A stretch of 64,000 nt of DNA from positions 62,001 through 126,000 of the forward strand of contig NZ_JBIWES010000005.1 of assembly GCF_044762665.1 (NCBI RefSeq). Reading direction: 5' to 3'. The stretch comes from Peribacillus frigoritolerans_B (GTDB taxonomy: Bacteria > Bacillota > Bacilli > Bacillales > DSM-1321). Positions 17,896 through 25,965 of the stretch are shown one piece after another (positions within the stretch are counted from its first letter, which is position 1; the number at the start of each line of letters is the position of its first letter). The position numbers were made by a program, and so were the translations under genes. The notes under the pieces are model-generated. The model was not told the origin of the DNA, made no database searches, and saw only the letters and a program-made list of their open reading frames with translations.

Positions 17896-19569
17896 TTGAG
17901 TGTGAAAGAGAATGCTTTGTCCATCTTGGCTTTGGGCGGAGTGAATGAAATCGGTAAAAACATGTATGTTGTTCAATATTCAAACGATATCGTCATTATT
18001 GATTGCGGTGCAAAGTTTCCTGATGAAAGTTTATTAGGAGTCGATTTGATCATTCCTGATATTTCCTTTCTTCAGGAGAATAAGGAGAAGATCCGCGCTT
18101 TGATCGTGACTCATGGACATGAAGATCATATTGGCGGTATCCCCTATTTCTTGAAAAAATTGAATGTACCCATTTATGCCACACGTTTAACACTTGGTTT
18201 GATTGAATTGAAGTTAAAAGAACATAACCTTTTGGGTGATACTGAATTAATCCAGATCAATTCGGATTCAAAGCTGGAATTCGGGGAGATGGTTCTGGAC
18301 TTTTTCAAAACGAACCATAGTATACCCGATTGCCTCGGAGTCACCATGCATACGCCAGAAGGCACGGTCGTCCATACAGGGGACTTTAAGTTTGACTTGA
18401 CTCCGATGAATGATCAGTATCCCGATATTCATAAAATGGCCAAAATCGGGAGTGAAGGTGTCCTCGTTTTATTATCGGAAAGCACGAATGCGGAGCGTCC
18501 CGGCTCCAGTCCCTCGGAGCATCTGGTTGGCAGCCATATTGAAGAGGCCTTCATGCAGGCAAAACAAAAAGTCATTCTTTCGACATTCGCTTCAAATGTC
18601 AATCGCGTTCAACAAGTTGTGAACGCAGCACAGAAGACAAACCGGAAACTAGCCCTGATTGGACGAAGCATGGTGAACGTCGTAAACGTTGCCATTGAAC
18701 GCGGCTATCTCGAGGTTCCTGATGGGATGCTTATCCAGCCACAAGAAGTCGATAGTTATGCTCCTGAAAGGGTAGCGGTTTTATGTACAGGAAGTCAAGG
18801 AGAGCCGTTTGCTGCCCTTTCCCGCCTTTCCAGTTCGAATTATCGGGATATGAGCATATTGCCTGATGATACAGTGATTCTTGCATCCACTCCAATACCA
18901 GGAAATGAACGAGATGTTTCACGGATCATCGACAACCTGTTTCAACTGGGTGCCAAAGTCATTTACGGTTCCGGGACTGTAACGGGCATGCATGTATCCG
19001 GACATGCTTATCAGGAAGAGTTAAAGCTCATGCTTACCCTGATGAAACCTAAATATTTCATACCGATTCACGGTGAGTATCGGATGCTGCACCAACATCG
19101 ATTACTAGCTGAGTCTGTCGGGGTGGAGAAGGACCATACTTTCATCATCAATAATGGTGATGTGGTGGATATTGAAAACTCCGTTGCCCGTCAAACAAGA
19201 AAGGTGGCTGCCGGCAATACCTTTGTCGACGGTGTTGGCGTTGGGGATGTTGGAGAAATCGTTCTGCGGGACCGTAAGCAGCTTTCCGAAGATGGAATGC
19301 TCGTGATCGTCATCACACTAAGCAAGACGGAAAGAAAAATAGTATCAGGACCCGATACCATTTCCCGTGGATTTGTTTATGTTCAAAATTCCGAAGACCT
19401 CCTTAAAAATGTGAATCGTCTTGTCACGAAAACGGTCAACGACTTACAAAGTGAAAAAATTTACAGGTGGAACATCATCAAACAAACCATAAAGAAGGAA
19501 TTGGGGCACTATCTCTTTACTCAAACTAAGAAAAAACCAATGATCCTTCCAATAATAATTGAGATTTAG
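17896..19569 (+). CDS. Ribonuclease J paralogue
   Basis: 557 residues, the usual RNase J length. It has the metallo-beta-lactamase motif HGHEDHIGG, later ligands in NHSIPD and HTGDFKFD, the beta-CASP part with TFASNVNRVQQV and CTGSQGEP, the His of IPIHGEYRML, and the conserved C-terminal end KRPMILPIIIEI-like (here KKPMILPIIIEI). RNase J enzymes act as 5'-exonuclease and endonuclease on RNA. Start: TTG at 17896 with GGGAGG 9 bases upstream; an ATG far upstream (17737) lies inside the preceding terminator. Where most RNase J proteins read LLSDSTN, this one reads LLSESTN. It is distinct in context from rnjA/rnjB and may be an extra copy. Confidence 0.85.
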   Translation: MSVKENALSILALGGVNEIGKNMYVVQYSNDIVIIDCGAKFPDESLLGVDLIIPDISFLQENKEKIRALIVTHGHEDHIGGIPYFLKKLNVPIYATRLTLGLIELKLKEHNLLGDTELIQINSDSKLEFGEMVLDFFKTNHSIPDCLGVTMHTPEGTVVHTGDFKFDLTPMNDQYPDIHKMAKIGSEGVLVLLSESTNAERPGSSPSEHLVGSHIEEAFMQAKQKVILSTFASNVNRVQQVVNAAQKTNRKLALIGRSMVNVVNVAIERGYLEVPDGMLIQPQEVDSYAPERVAVLCTGSQGEPFAALSRLSSSNYRDMSILPDDTVILASTPIPGNERDVSRIIDNLFQLGAKVIYGSGTVTGMHVSGHAYQEELKLMLTLMKPKYFIPIHGEYRMLHQHRLLAESVGVEKDHTFIINNGDVVDIENSVARQTRKVAAGNTFVDGVGVGDVGEIVLRDRKQLSEDGMLVIVITLSKTERKIVSGPDTISRGFVYVQNSEDLLKNVNRLVTKTVNDLQSEKIYRWNIIKQTIKKELGHYLFTQTKKKPMILPIIIEI

Positions 19570-19580
19570 AGCCAAATCGA

Positions 19581-19616
19581 AAGGAACCCGACTTTGTATA
19601 GTCGAGTTCCTTTTTT
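19581..19616. terminator. Bidirectional terminator between RNase J and permease genes
   Basis: AAGGAACCCGACT / AGTCGAGTTCCTT stem followed by T6 on the plus strand. Confidence 0.75.
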
Positions 19617-21037
19617 CAATCAAGTCCTGATTTGCTCGCTTTTGCGGCCATTGCCTTGTTCTTGTTCCAAACCTTGAACTTCATGAAAACGGCTGCAAGA
19701 CCGATGATCACGATGAATAAAAGGCTGATGAAAAATCCTGGACGTATCTCTTTTTCAAGCAATGTGCCACTTACGGCGGCTAAAATTAAAAGAAGTCCAA
19801 AAACGGCCGTTATCTTACTCCACATCTTATTTTCCAAGACTTTGAATGAAGAAAGAATGATGAATGCCCAGTTATACAAAAGCAATATACCAGCAGATGT
19901 TGTAATGTATTCATAAATCTTGCCTGGCAGGAGCAAGGCAGTGATGATCGATCCTAGAAGCCCTAAGGCCCCAAGCCCCAGTGAAGGCAGTGGAAGGTCC
20001 TTGAATTTCTTTATCTTTTGCATGAATAATGCGGGTGCATTCCCATCATCGGACAGCGTTACCAATAGATTGGTTACACCAAATAGTGAAGCTGTCATCG
20101 TCGAGAAACCGGCAATGATGATCGCACCATTAAAAACGTGCGGGAAAAATGCCAGATGATAACTGTCCAATGCCGAAACGAATGGGCTTTCTTTTTCACT
20201 GAATGCCCCTAACGAAATCATGGTTACGGCTAACCCCAATGAAACCACATATATAATGGTAAGGACCAAGAGCATGATCGTCCCTGCCTTTGGTGCATCT
20301 TCTTTCTTTTTAAGCTGCATCGCCATCAGTCCAATGACCTCAATGCCGCCAAACGCATAAAAGGCATAGATAAGGGATGTCCAAAACCCCTTTAGCCCTT
20401 TAGGGAATAATTCATTGTACGTATTCGGAAATGATGGCGGTTTCGCTCCATCAAGACCAAACCAGCCGAAAACGGCACATATTGCAATAATGATAAACAT
20501 TACGATTGCTGCTGTCTTAATTACAGCAAGGATGTTTTCCACCCTGTCGAACCCTTTTGTTCCCAGCAATACCACCACGATTGAAACAATTGCAAAACCC
20601 GATGCAAATAGCCATAGCGGCACTTTCGGGAACCAAAATTGAGATAATAGCGAAAGCGCAGTAAGCTGGCTTCCCATGATCAATATATTGGAGGACCAAT
20701 AATTCCAGCCACAGCTAAAGCCCGCCCATCTTCCAAATGCTTTATTGGCATAATAACAAAAAGAACCTTCTTGAGGATCGGCAGCCGTCATCTTGGCAAG
20801 CAGATTATAAACGATATAGGTACCTAGTGCAGCCAATACAAATGAGAATACAATGGATGGCCCAGTCGTTTTAATCCCTATGGTCGATCCGAGGAAATAC
20901 CCTGTCCCGATCGTACAGCCTACACCGACCAATGATAGCTGCCACCATTTCATATCGCCCTGTTGTTCACCCGATGCATTGGAATCTTGACCAGTCTTTC
21001 CTTTCGCTGAACTGCAATTGGCTTTTGTTGTTGTCAT
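19616..21037 (-). CDS. APC-superfamily amino acid permease
   Basis: About 473 residues with about 12 membrane spans. The family N-terminal glycine motif VGVGCTIGTGYFLGS and the helix-6 region FYAFGGIEVIGLMAMQ are visible. It should import or exchange an amino acid; the substrate is not clear. Start at 21037, with GGAAGGGGGTAA upstream; the ATG at 21058 lies before that ribosome site. The first 25 residues are polar and Ser/Gly/Gln-rich. It converges on the RNase J gene over a shared terminator. Confidence 0.82.
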   Translation of the reverse strand: MTTTKANCSSAKGKTGQDSNASGEQQGDMKWWQLSLVGVGCTIGTGYFLGSTIGIKTTGPSIVFSFVLAALGTYIVYNLLAKMTAADPQEGSFCYYANKAFGRWAGFSCGWNYWSSNILIMGSQLTALSLLSQFWFPKVPLWLFASGFAIVSIVVVLLGTKGFDRVENILAVIKTAAIVMFIIIAICAVFGWFGLDGAKPPSFPNTYNELFPKGLKGFWTSLIYAFYAFGGIEVIGLMAMQLKKKEDAPKAGTIMLLVLTIIYVVSLGLAVTMISLGAFSEKESPFVSALDSYHLAFFPHVFNGAIIIAGFSTMTASLFGVTNLLVTLSDDGNAPALFMQKIKKFKDLPLPSLGLGALGLLGSIITALLLPGKIYEYITTSAGILLLYNWAFIILSSFKVLENKMWSKITAVFGLLLILAAVSGTLLEKEIRPGFFISLLFIVIIGLAAVFMKFKVWNKNKAMAAKASKSGLD

Positions 21038-21141
21038 AACATTACCCCCTTCCATCATTCATAGTGTTGATAATGCCACAATGAATTATGCAAGGAAGAA
21101 GTTTTCAAATACCCTATGTAATAACCTGAAAGCATTCTCCT

Positions 21142-21774
21142 TTAGGATATGATGGCAGAAATGCCTTGATAAGCAAAATAAACCCCAAAGCCGACCAATG
21201 ATAATCCAGAGATGATCGAAATGGCCATTAAGCTTTTTTCATTTAAGAACCTGCGAAATCCATTCGTTAATGCCGCTACAAAAAAATCCCAGCAGGTAAG
21301 GCCAAGAAAGATCATCCCGCTATAAATGAAAAGTTGGGAAGTCCCATAACTTGAAGCCGTTTTAGCTAAAACAGATCCATATATCCCCAACCAAAATAAA
21401 ATGGACAATGGACTGGTCACGGACATGATGAACCCAGTCAAAAAACAGGAAATTAAAGAATCCCTATTCCTGTATTCATTTAATAATATCGTATTAACCC
21501 GTAATACACTTTCGACCCCAGAATAAATAAGCACAAATCCGCCAAAAAGCCAAAGAAATATCTGTACGATCGGAATTTCTAAAAACCGTACCATTCCTAC
21601 ATATACTAAAATCATGAACAAGGCATCTGCGATCATCGACCCTGCCCCGACGATCCAGGCATGCCAAAACCCGTTCTTGATTCCTTTATCGATACGAGCG
21701 GAGTTCACCGGACCGATCGGTGCTGCAAGGGTAAGTCCCAAAAAAAAGTAACTTAGCAGTAAATGTACACTCAA
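21142..21774 (-). CDS. LysE/RhtB family amino acid exporter (copy 1)
   Basis: 210 residues with about six spans. The LysE family signature is near the start: GLTLAAPIGPVNSARIDKGI followed by FWHAWIVG, with SPLSILFWLGIYGS in the middle. The family exports amino acids or derivatives. The start is a TTG at 21774 with GAAGGAG 9 bases upstream. A clear paralogue lies at 24626 on the other strand; the two share the APIGP, GFWHAW and ILFWLGIYGS blocks. Confidence 0.82.
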   Translation of the reverse strand: MSVHLLLSYFFLGLTLAAPIGPVNSARIDKGIKNGFWHAWIVGAGSMIADALFMILVYVGMVRFLEIPIVQIFLWLFGGFVLIYSGVESVLRVNTILLNEYRNRDSLISCFLTGFIMSVTSPLSILFWLGIYGSVLAKTASSYGTSQLFIYSGMIFLGLTCWDFFVAALTNGFRRFLNEKSLMAISIISGLSLVGFGVYFAYQGISAIIS

Positions 21775-21871
21775 AAAGCATCACTCCTTCGAGCTAGTTC
21801 ATGACTTGTACATTTTATGTGGCAACCCTCTGCCTATAACCACATGCCAAAAAAATTTCCCAAGTTACAAA

Positions 21872-21900
21872 AAAAGCCGTGGGGAAGCCCGGCTTTTTGG
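21872..21900 (-). terminator. Terminator after the MFS pump gene
   Basis: AAAAAGCCG...CGGCTTTTT hairpin; T-runs on both strands. It lies between the MFS stop and the LysE gene. Confidence 0.7.
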
Positions 21901-21917
21901 AATGTTACCGAAGCCGA

Positions 21918-23150
21918 TTAGGCAGCAGCTTCTTTTTTGTCTGAACTAATGCATTTCATAACAATAAATACAATTCCTATACCAATGATCCCTGAAATGA
22001 TATAGGTCAAATTGATATGATTTTTCATGACAAGGGACATGACCGGAGGGCCTGCCGCAACGCCGATGAACCTTGATGACATGTAGAAGGAGGTTATCGT
22101 CCCCCGCTGTTCCTTTTTTATATTTTGAGTGATGATTGCGTCGAGTGTCGGCAATAACGCACCAATTGCTATGCCCACCAAGCTTGTTATGACCAATAGA
22201 AGGAAGACATTGTTTTTTGTAAAACCGACAAATACAAGGCTAATTGAAAGGACAGCTAAACTGATCATGATGATCTTTTTCATGATTGGTAATTCCCCTT
22301 TGATTTTTTTCCCTGCAACATAAGAAGATACACAAAGAAAAAATAGAGGGATCGCTATCACTAAACCTTTTTTGATTCCATGCAAATCATGAATTTTTTC
22401 CAGATTATCAGACAAAAAGAAAAGAACACCGAACAAAACCAACATGACAAATACACCAATCAGGAAAACTGTATATAACCATTTTCCTTCCTGCTTGAAT
22501 ATTTTTTTCGTATCATGCCAGAATTCTTTGAATTTCTTCGGCTCATCCTTCTCCTTTGGTACCTTTATAAAGAAAAAGACCAAAACAATAGATATTAAAC
22601 TGAAGAATGAAATCGAGAAGAATGGTAAAAACCAGATAAATGCAGCAAACAGGGAACCCAATATTGGACTAAGTACTTTCCCAAATGTATTCGAGGTTTC
22701 TATGATACCCAAACAAGAACTCGTTTTTTCATCATCATCTTTGTATAAATCCCCAACCAGAGGCAAAATGATGGGCGAGGCCCCTGACGCCCCAATCCCT
22801 TGCAATACCCTCCCAATGATAATCCAGGTATAGGGATCTTCCATTTTCCATGATGCATAACCAGCTATCAAGCCACCGATAAGGGCTAGGATCAGGCTAG
22901 GCAGAATTACCATTTTCCGTCCGAATCGATCTGATAAATAACCAGCTATGGGAATTAAAAAAATGGATGCAACGGAATAGCTTGTTATCACCATGCTTGA
23001 TTGAAATGAAGATATCCCCACCTTTTCCTCGAAAATGGGCAAAACCGGGATAAGCATTGAATTTCCAAGTGTCATTACCAATGGAATCGATGCCATACTG
23101 ATCAGGCACCACACGCTTACATCTTTATTTTGCTTCTCATGACCTTCCAT
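21918..23150 (-). CDS. MFS transporter, 12-helix multidrug-type (DHA1)
   Basis: About 410 residues, 12 spans. Motif A GYLSDRFGRKM after span 2, motif B-like GRVLQGIGASGASPII in span 4 and motif C-like IIETSNTFGKVLSPILG in span 5 place it in the drug:proton antiporter group. Start at 23150 with AGGAGTG upstream. It sits between the first LysE gene and asnA on the same strand, each with its own terminator, so it is probably a separate unit. The substrate is unknown. Confidence 0.8.
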   Translation of the reverse strand: MEGHEKQNKDVSVWCLISMASIPLVMTLGNSMLIPVLPIFEEKVGISSFQSSMVITSYSVASIFLIPIAGYLSDRFGRKMVILPSLILALIGGLIAGYASWKMEDPYTWIIIGRVLQGIGASGASPIILPLVGDLYKDDDEKTSSCLGIIETSNTFGKVLSPILGSLFAAFIWFLPFFSISFFSLISIVLVFFFIKVPKEKDEPKKFKEFWHDTKKIFKQEGKWLYTVFLIGVFVMLVLFGVLFFLSDNLEKIHDLHGIKKGLVIAIPLFFLCVSSYVAGKKIKGELPIMKKIIMISLAVLSISLVFVGFTKNNVFLLLVITSLVGIAIGALLPTLDAIITQNIKKEQRGTITSFYMSSRFIGVAAGPPVMSLVMKNHINLTYIISGIIGIGIVFIVMKCISSDKKEAAA

Positions 23151-23315
23151 ACTTACACTCCTCATCCATTATAAAAGCAACTTGTTGCATAAAAGGTAAC
23201 CATTGTGAAACCAATTTGTTTTGCATCATATATTAGATGTCTTCAATTATTATGTTATAGCGCAGAAAGATTTATTCAGTTGCGCTTCTCCCAAAATTAC
23301 CCCTATTACCTTTAA

Positions 23316-23347
23316 AACAAAAAACCCATTCTGTTTAAGAATGGGTT
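23316..23347 (-). terminator. Terminator after asnA
   Basis: AACCCATTC-TTAAACA-GAATGGGTT on the minus strand followed by TTTTTTG. Confidence 0.8.
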
Positions 23348-23361
23348 GAGTTCTTTCGTTT

Positions 23362-24372
23362 TTATAAAAGAATAATATTCCTTTTTTCACAATCCTTTAA
23401 TATTTGGTCATTCCATACAGAAACCTGAACCTCGCCAATATGTGCTTTCTTCAACAAAAACATGCATAATCTGGATTGCCCTATTCCCCCGCCTATTGAA
23501 TACGGAAGCTTGCCTTCCAAAACGGCCTTATGATATTCGAGCACCCTACGATTTTCGGTTTTGGATAATCTTAATTGTTTTAACAGTGATTTTTCATCTA
23601 CTCGAATTCCCATTGAAGAAACTTCAAAAGCACATTCCAAGAGTGGATTCCATAAAACGATATCTCCATTTAGTTCCCAATCATCATAATCTGGTGAACG
23701 GCCATCATGCTTTTCCCCCGATCGTAACTCTCCGCCAATTTTCATAATGAAAATTGCACCATATTTCTTCGTTATGACATTTTCTCTTTCCTTCGGATTC
23801 AGATCCGGATATAAATCCTCCAGCTCCTGGGTCGTAATGAAGTGAATGTCATCAGGTAACACAGGCTTAAGCAGATGATGGAATTCAAACATATAATGTT
23901 CGGTCGATTTAATGGCTCTATATATTTTTTTCACTTCAGATTTTAATGTATCTACATTACGCTGTTCTTTCGTTATGACTTTCTCCCAGTCCCATTGATC
24001 CACAAATAACGAGTGCAGGTTATCCAGTTTTTCATCACGTCTTATCGCATTCATATTTGTGTAAATGCCTTCATCACAAGCCAAACCATACCTTGAAAGA
24101 GTGATTCTTTTCCACTTTGCCAAAGATTGAACCACTTCTATTTGTTTATTCTTAATATCCAGAGCTTCAAAGGTAAGAATCCGCTCCACACCATTTAAAT
24201 TATCATTTATACCGTTACCTTCATTTAAAACGAAAGGTGCAGATACTTTAATAAGGTTTAACACATTTGAAAGTCCTTCTTCAAAATGATTCTTAATTTC
24301 ATTTATTGCAATATCAGTATGCATGATATCAAGAATTGTTTTATATTTATTCGGCATCGATAATTCAGGCAT
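23362..24372 (-). CDS. asnA: Aspartate-ammonia ligase (asparagine synthetase A)
   Basis: 336 residues, close to the 330 of E. coli AsnA, a class II aaRS-like fold. Conserved segments are SAPFVLNEGNGINDNLNG, VVQSLAKWKR, MNAIRRDE, DQWDWEKV, GEKHDGRSPDYDDW and GGGIGQSRLCM. It makes asparagine from aspartate, ammonia and ATP. The ATG at 24372 follows GGAGGATAATT; longer in-frame upstream codons have no ribosome site. Many Bacillus species rely on glutamine-dependent AsnB-type enzymes, so this ammonia-dependent one is a useful marker. Confidence 0.93.
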   Translation of the reverse strand: MPELSMPNKYKTILDIMHTDIAINEIKNHFEEGLSNVLNLIKVSAPFVLNEGNGINDNLNGVERILTFEALDIKNKQIEVVQSLAKWKRITLSRYGLACDEGIYTNMNAIRRDEKLDNLHSLFVDQWDWEKVITKEQRNVDTLKSEVKKIYRAIKSTEHYMFEFHHLLKPVLPDDIHFITTQELEDLYPDLNPKERENVITKKYGAIFIMKIGGELRSGEKHDGRSPDYDDWELNGDIVLWNPLLECAFEVSSMGIRVDEKSLLKQLRLSKTENRRVLEYHKAVLEGKLPYSIGGGIGQSRLCMFLLKKAHIGEVQVSVWNDQILKDCEKRNIILL

Positions 24373-24458
24373 AATTATCCTCCAATTCCGCTTTGAACAG
24401 CGCATGCATTTAAATTGACGTCTTTCCATTTGACTAAATTACATTATGAAGGAGTTTT

Positions 24459-24656
24459 ATGTGTTGTTACAAAAACACACAGGCACGACCATGTACCTCC
24501 ATAAGCGGCAAACCGGACAATGATTCACCATATCACCTCAAAAAAAGGGCTAAAAATGTGGTACAAGTCCAATTGCCTGAATACATTCAAATAAGCGAAG
24601 ATGTATCAAACGATGAGGTGATGAATTGGGTGTTTTTTTCAGCTATGTATTATTAG
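24459..24656 (+). CDS. Possible short leader peptide overlapping the second LysE gene
   Basis: A 65-codon frame starting at ATG 24459 with AAGGAG 4 bases upstream, overlapping the start of the LysE gene (24626) by 31 bases in another frame. The middle (VQVQLPEYIQISEDVSNDEVM) is acidic and protein-like, and the overlap would allow coupled translation. No family is recognised. It could also be non-coding leader sequence. Confidence 0.35.
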   Translation: MCCYKNTQARPCTSISGKPDNDSPYHLKKRAKNVVQVQLPEYIQISEDVSNDEVMNWVFFSAMYY

Positions 24657-25252
24657 GCTTATCACTGGCTGCTCCTATCGGTCCCATAAACGCTGCTCAA
24701 TTGGACAAAGGAATCAAGAAGGGTTTTTGGCATGCCTGGGTTTTTGGCTGGGGTGCCATTTTAGCGGATTTTGTTTTTATAGCCCTCGTCTTTTTCGGTG
24801 TCGTCCACTTCTTGGACAACTCCTTCATGAAAACATTTTTATGGCTTTTTGGATTTTTCGTCCTGACCTATACTGGAATCGAAAGTCTGCTTAGTGCAGG
24901 TAAGATTGAAGTGAATGCACGAAAAGCGAAAGATTCCCTTTTTTCTTCATTCCTGACAGGATTCATCATGTCCCTTTCGAATCCCTTATCCATTTTGTTT
25001 TGGCTGGGGATCTATGGATCCATTCTCGCAAACTCCGCTTCAAAATATGATATGGATCATTTACTTTTATACAGTTCAGGCATCCTTATCGGCCTCTTGA
25101 TCTGGGATTTCGCAATGGCCATCATCGCCAGCACCTTCAGACGCTTTTTATCCAAACCCATTCTAATGGGCATCTCGATCATATCGGGTATATCCCTAAT
25201 AGGGATCGGCATATACTTTGCCATCCAGGCAGCAAAGGTTTTATTTACATAA
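24626..25252 (+). CDS. LysE/RhtB family amino acid exporter (copy 2)
   Basis: 208 residues, about six spans, with the LysE marks GLSLAAPIGPINAAQLDKGI and SNPLSILFWLGIYGS. It is clearly paralogous to the gene at 21142. The start is TTG at 24626, preceded by GAGGTGATGAA; the upstream short frame overlaps it. A hairpin (AAAATAGG / CCTATTTT at 25280-25298) follows. The exported compound is not predictable. Confidence 0.82.
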   Translation: MGVFFSYVLLGLSLAAPIGPINAAQLDKGIKKGFWHAWVFGWGAILADFVFIALVFFGVVHFLDNSFMKTFLWLFGFFVLTYTGIESLLSAGKIEVNARKAKDSLFSSFLTGFIMSLSNPLSILFWLGIYGSILANSASKYDMDHLLLYSSGILIGLLIWDFAMAIIASTFRRFLSKPILMGISIISGISLIGIGIYFAIQAAKVLFT

Positions 25253-25279
25253 AGTGATGAGCTTTACTCGTGAATAGAT

Positions 25280-25298
25280 AAAATAGGCCGCCTATTTT
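25280..25298 (+). terminator. Terminator after the second LysE gene
   Basis: AAAATAGG-CCG-CCTATTTT, followed by ATTATCCTTCTTT; an 8-bp stem. Confidence 0.5.
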
Positions 25299-25381
25299 AT
25301 TATCCTTCTTTGTCCATGTCGGACACTTATCCCTTTTTGTTCATAGCCTGAAAGGGTAAACACAAAGGGAGGATTTCTTGA

Positions 25382-25876
25382 ATGTATAATTACGGTTATT
25401 ACTCTTATAATGTTCCATATTATACTGCTCCATATTATTACGATAATTCCTATGCTCATTTGCCTTATTATGATGACAGACTGCCAGTACAAACACTGGT
25501 TCCAGTAGCCACTATTCAGAGCCATTTAAACGCAGGCCGGCAAGGTCATTGCTTCAGGGGCTTTTGGGGTAACACCCAGCACACCTTTATTTTAATGGGG
25601 ATAAATAATACTACTGGCATGGTACAGATTCTCGAAGGTGGCATTCCAAATGAGGTTCATCATACAGATATAGTTGGATTACAATACCTAGGATTAACCT
25701 GCCCTGCCGGTGGCGGCGGACAGGGCGGCGGTCAAGGCGGCGGTCAAGGCGGCGGTCAAGGCGGCGGTCAAGGCGGCGGTCAAGGCGGCGGTCAAGGCGG
25801 CGGACAGGGTGGACCGGGCGGTAACTGTTTCCAGCAGTTCATTCCGGGCGTTGGCTGGGTATGGATTTGTAGATAA
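25382..25876 (+). CDS. Glycine/glutamine-rich repeat protein, coat-like
   Basis: 164 residues. The N-terminus is Tyr-rich (MYNYGYYSYNVPYYTAPYYY), the middle (about 40-105) is a compact segment with QGHCFRGFWGNTQHTFILMG, and residues 111-142 are eight GGGQ repeats, followed by a short tail ending VGWVWICR. Tyr- and Gly-rich proteins of this kind occur in Bacillus spore coats, where Tyr and Gln can be cross-linked; that role is inferred. AAGGGAGG precedes the ATG and a strong terminator follows, so it is a single-gene unit. Confidence 0.65.
   Translation: MYNYGYYSYNVPYYTAPYYYDNSYAHLPYYDDRLPVQTLVPVATIQSHLNAGRQGHCFRGFWGNTQHTFILMGINNTTGMVQILEGGIPNEVHHTDIVGLQYLGLTCPAGGGGQGGGQGGGQGGGQGGGQGGGQGGGQGGGQGGPGGNCFQQFIPGVGWVWICR
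25712..25807 (+). repeat. Eight tandem 12-bp repeats coding GGGQ
   Basis: Unit GGCGGCGGTCAA; the first and last copies read GGCGGCGGACAG. The near-identity of the inner six copies suggests recent slippage. Confidence 0.9.
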
Positions 25877-25912
25877 AAAAAAGACAGTCGAGTTATTCGA
25901 CTGTCTTTTTTT
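25877..25912. terminator. Terminator after the Gly/Gln-rich gene
   Basis: AAGACAGTCGA-GTTAT-TCGACTGTCTT followed by TTTTT; 11-bp perfect stem, also usable leftward for thrS. Confidence 0.85.
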
Positions 25913-25965
25913 ACTCGTGAATTTCTCGTATTTAGTCGTGAGTTCCGGATTATGCTCCGTTCTTG

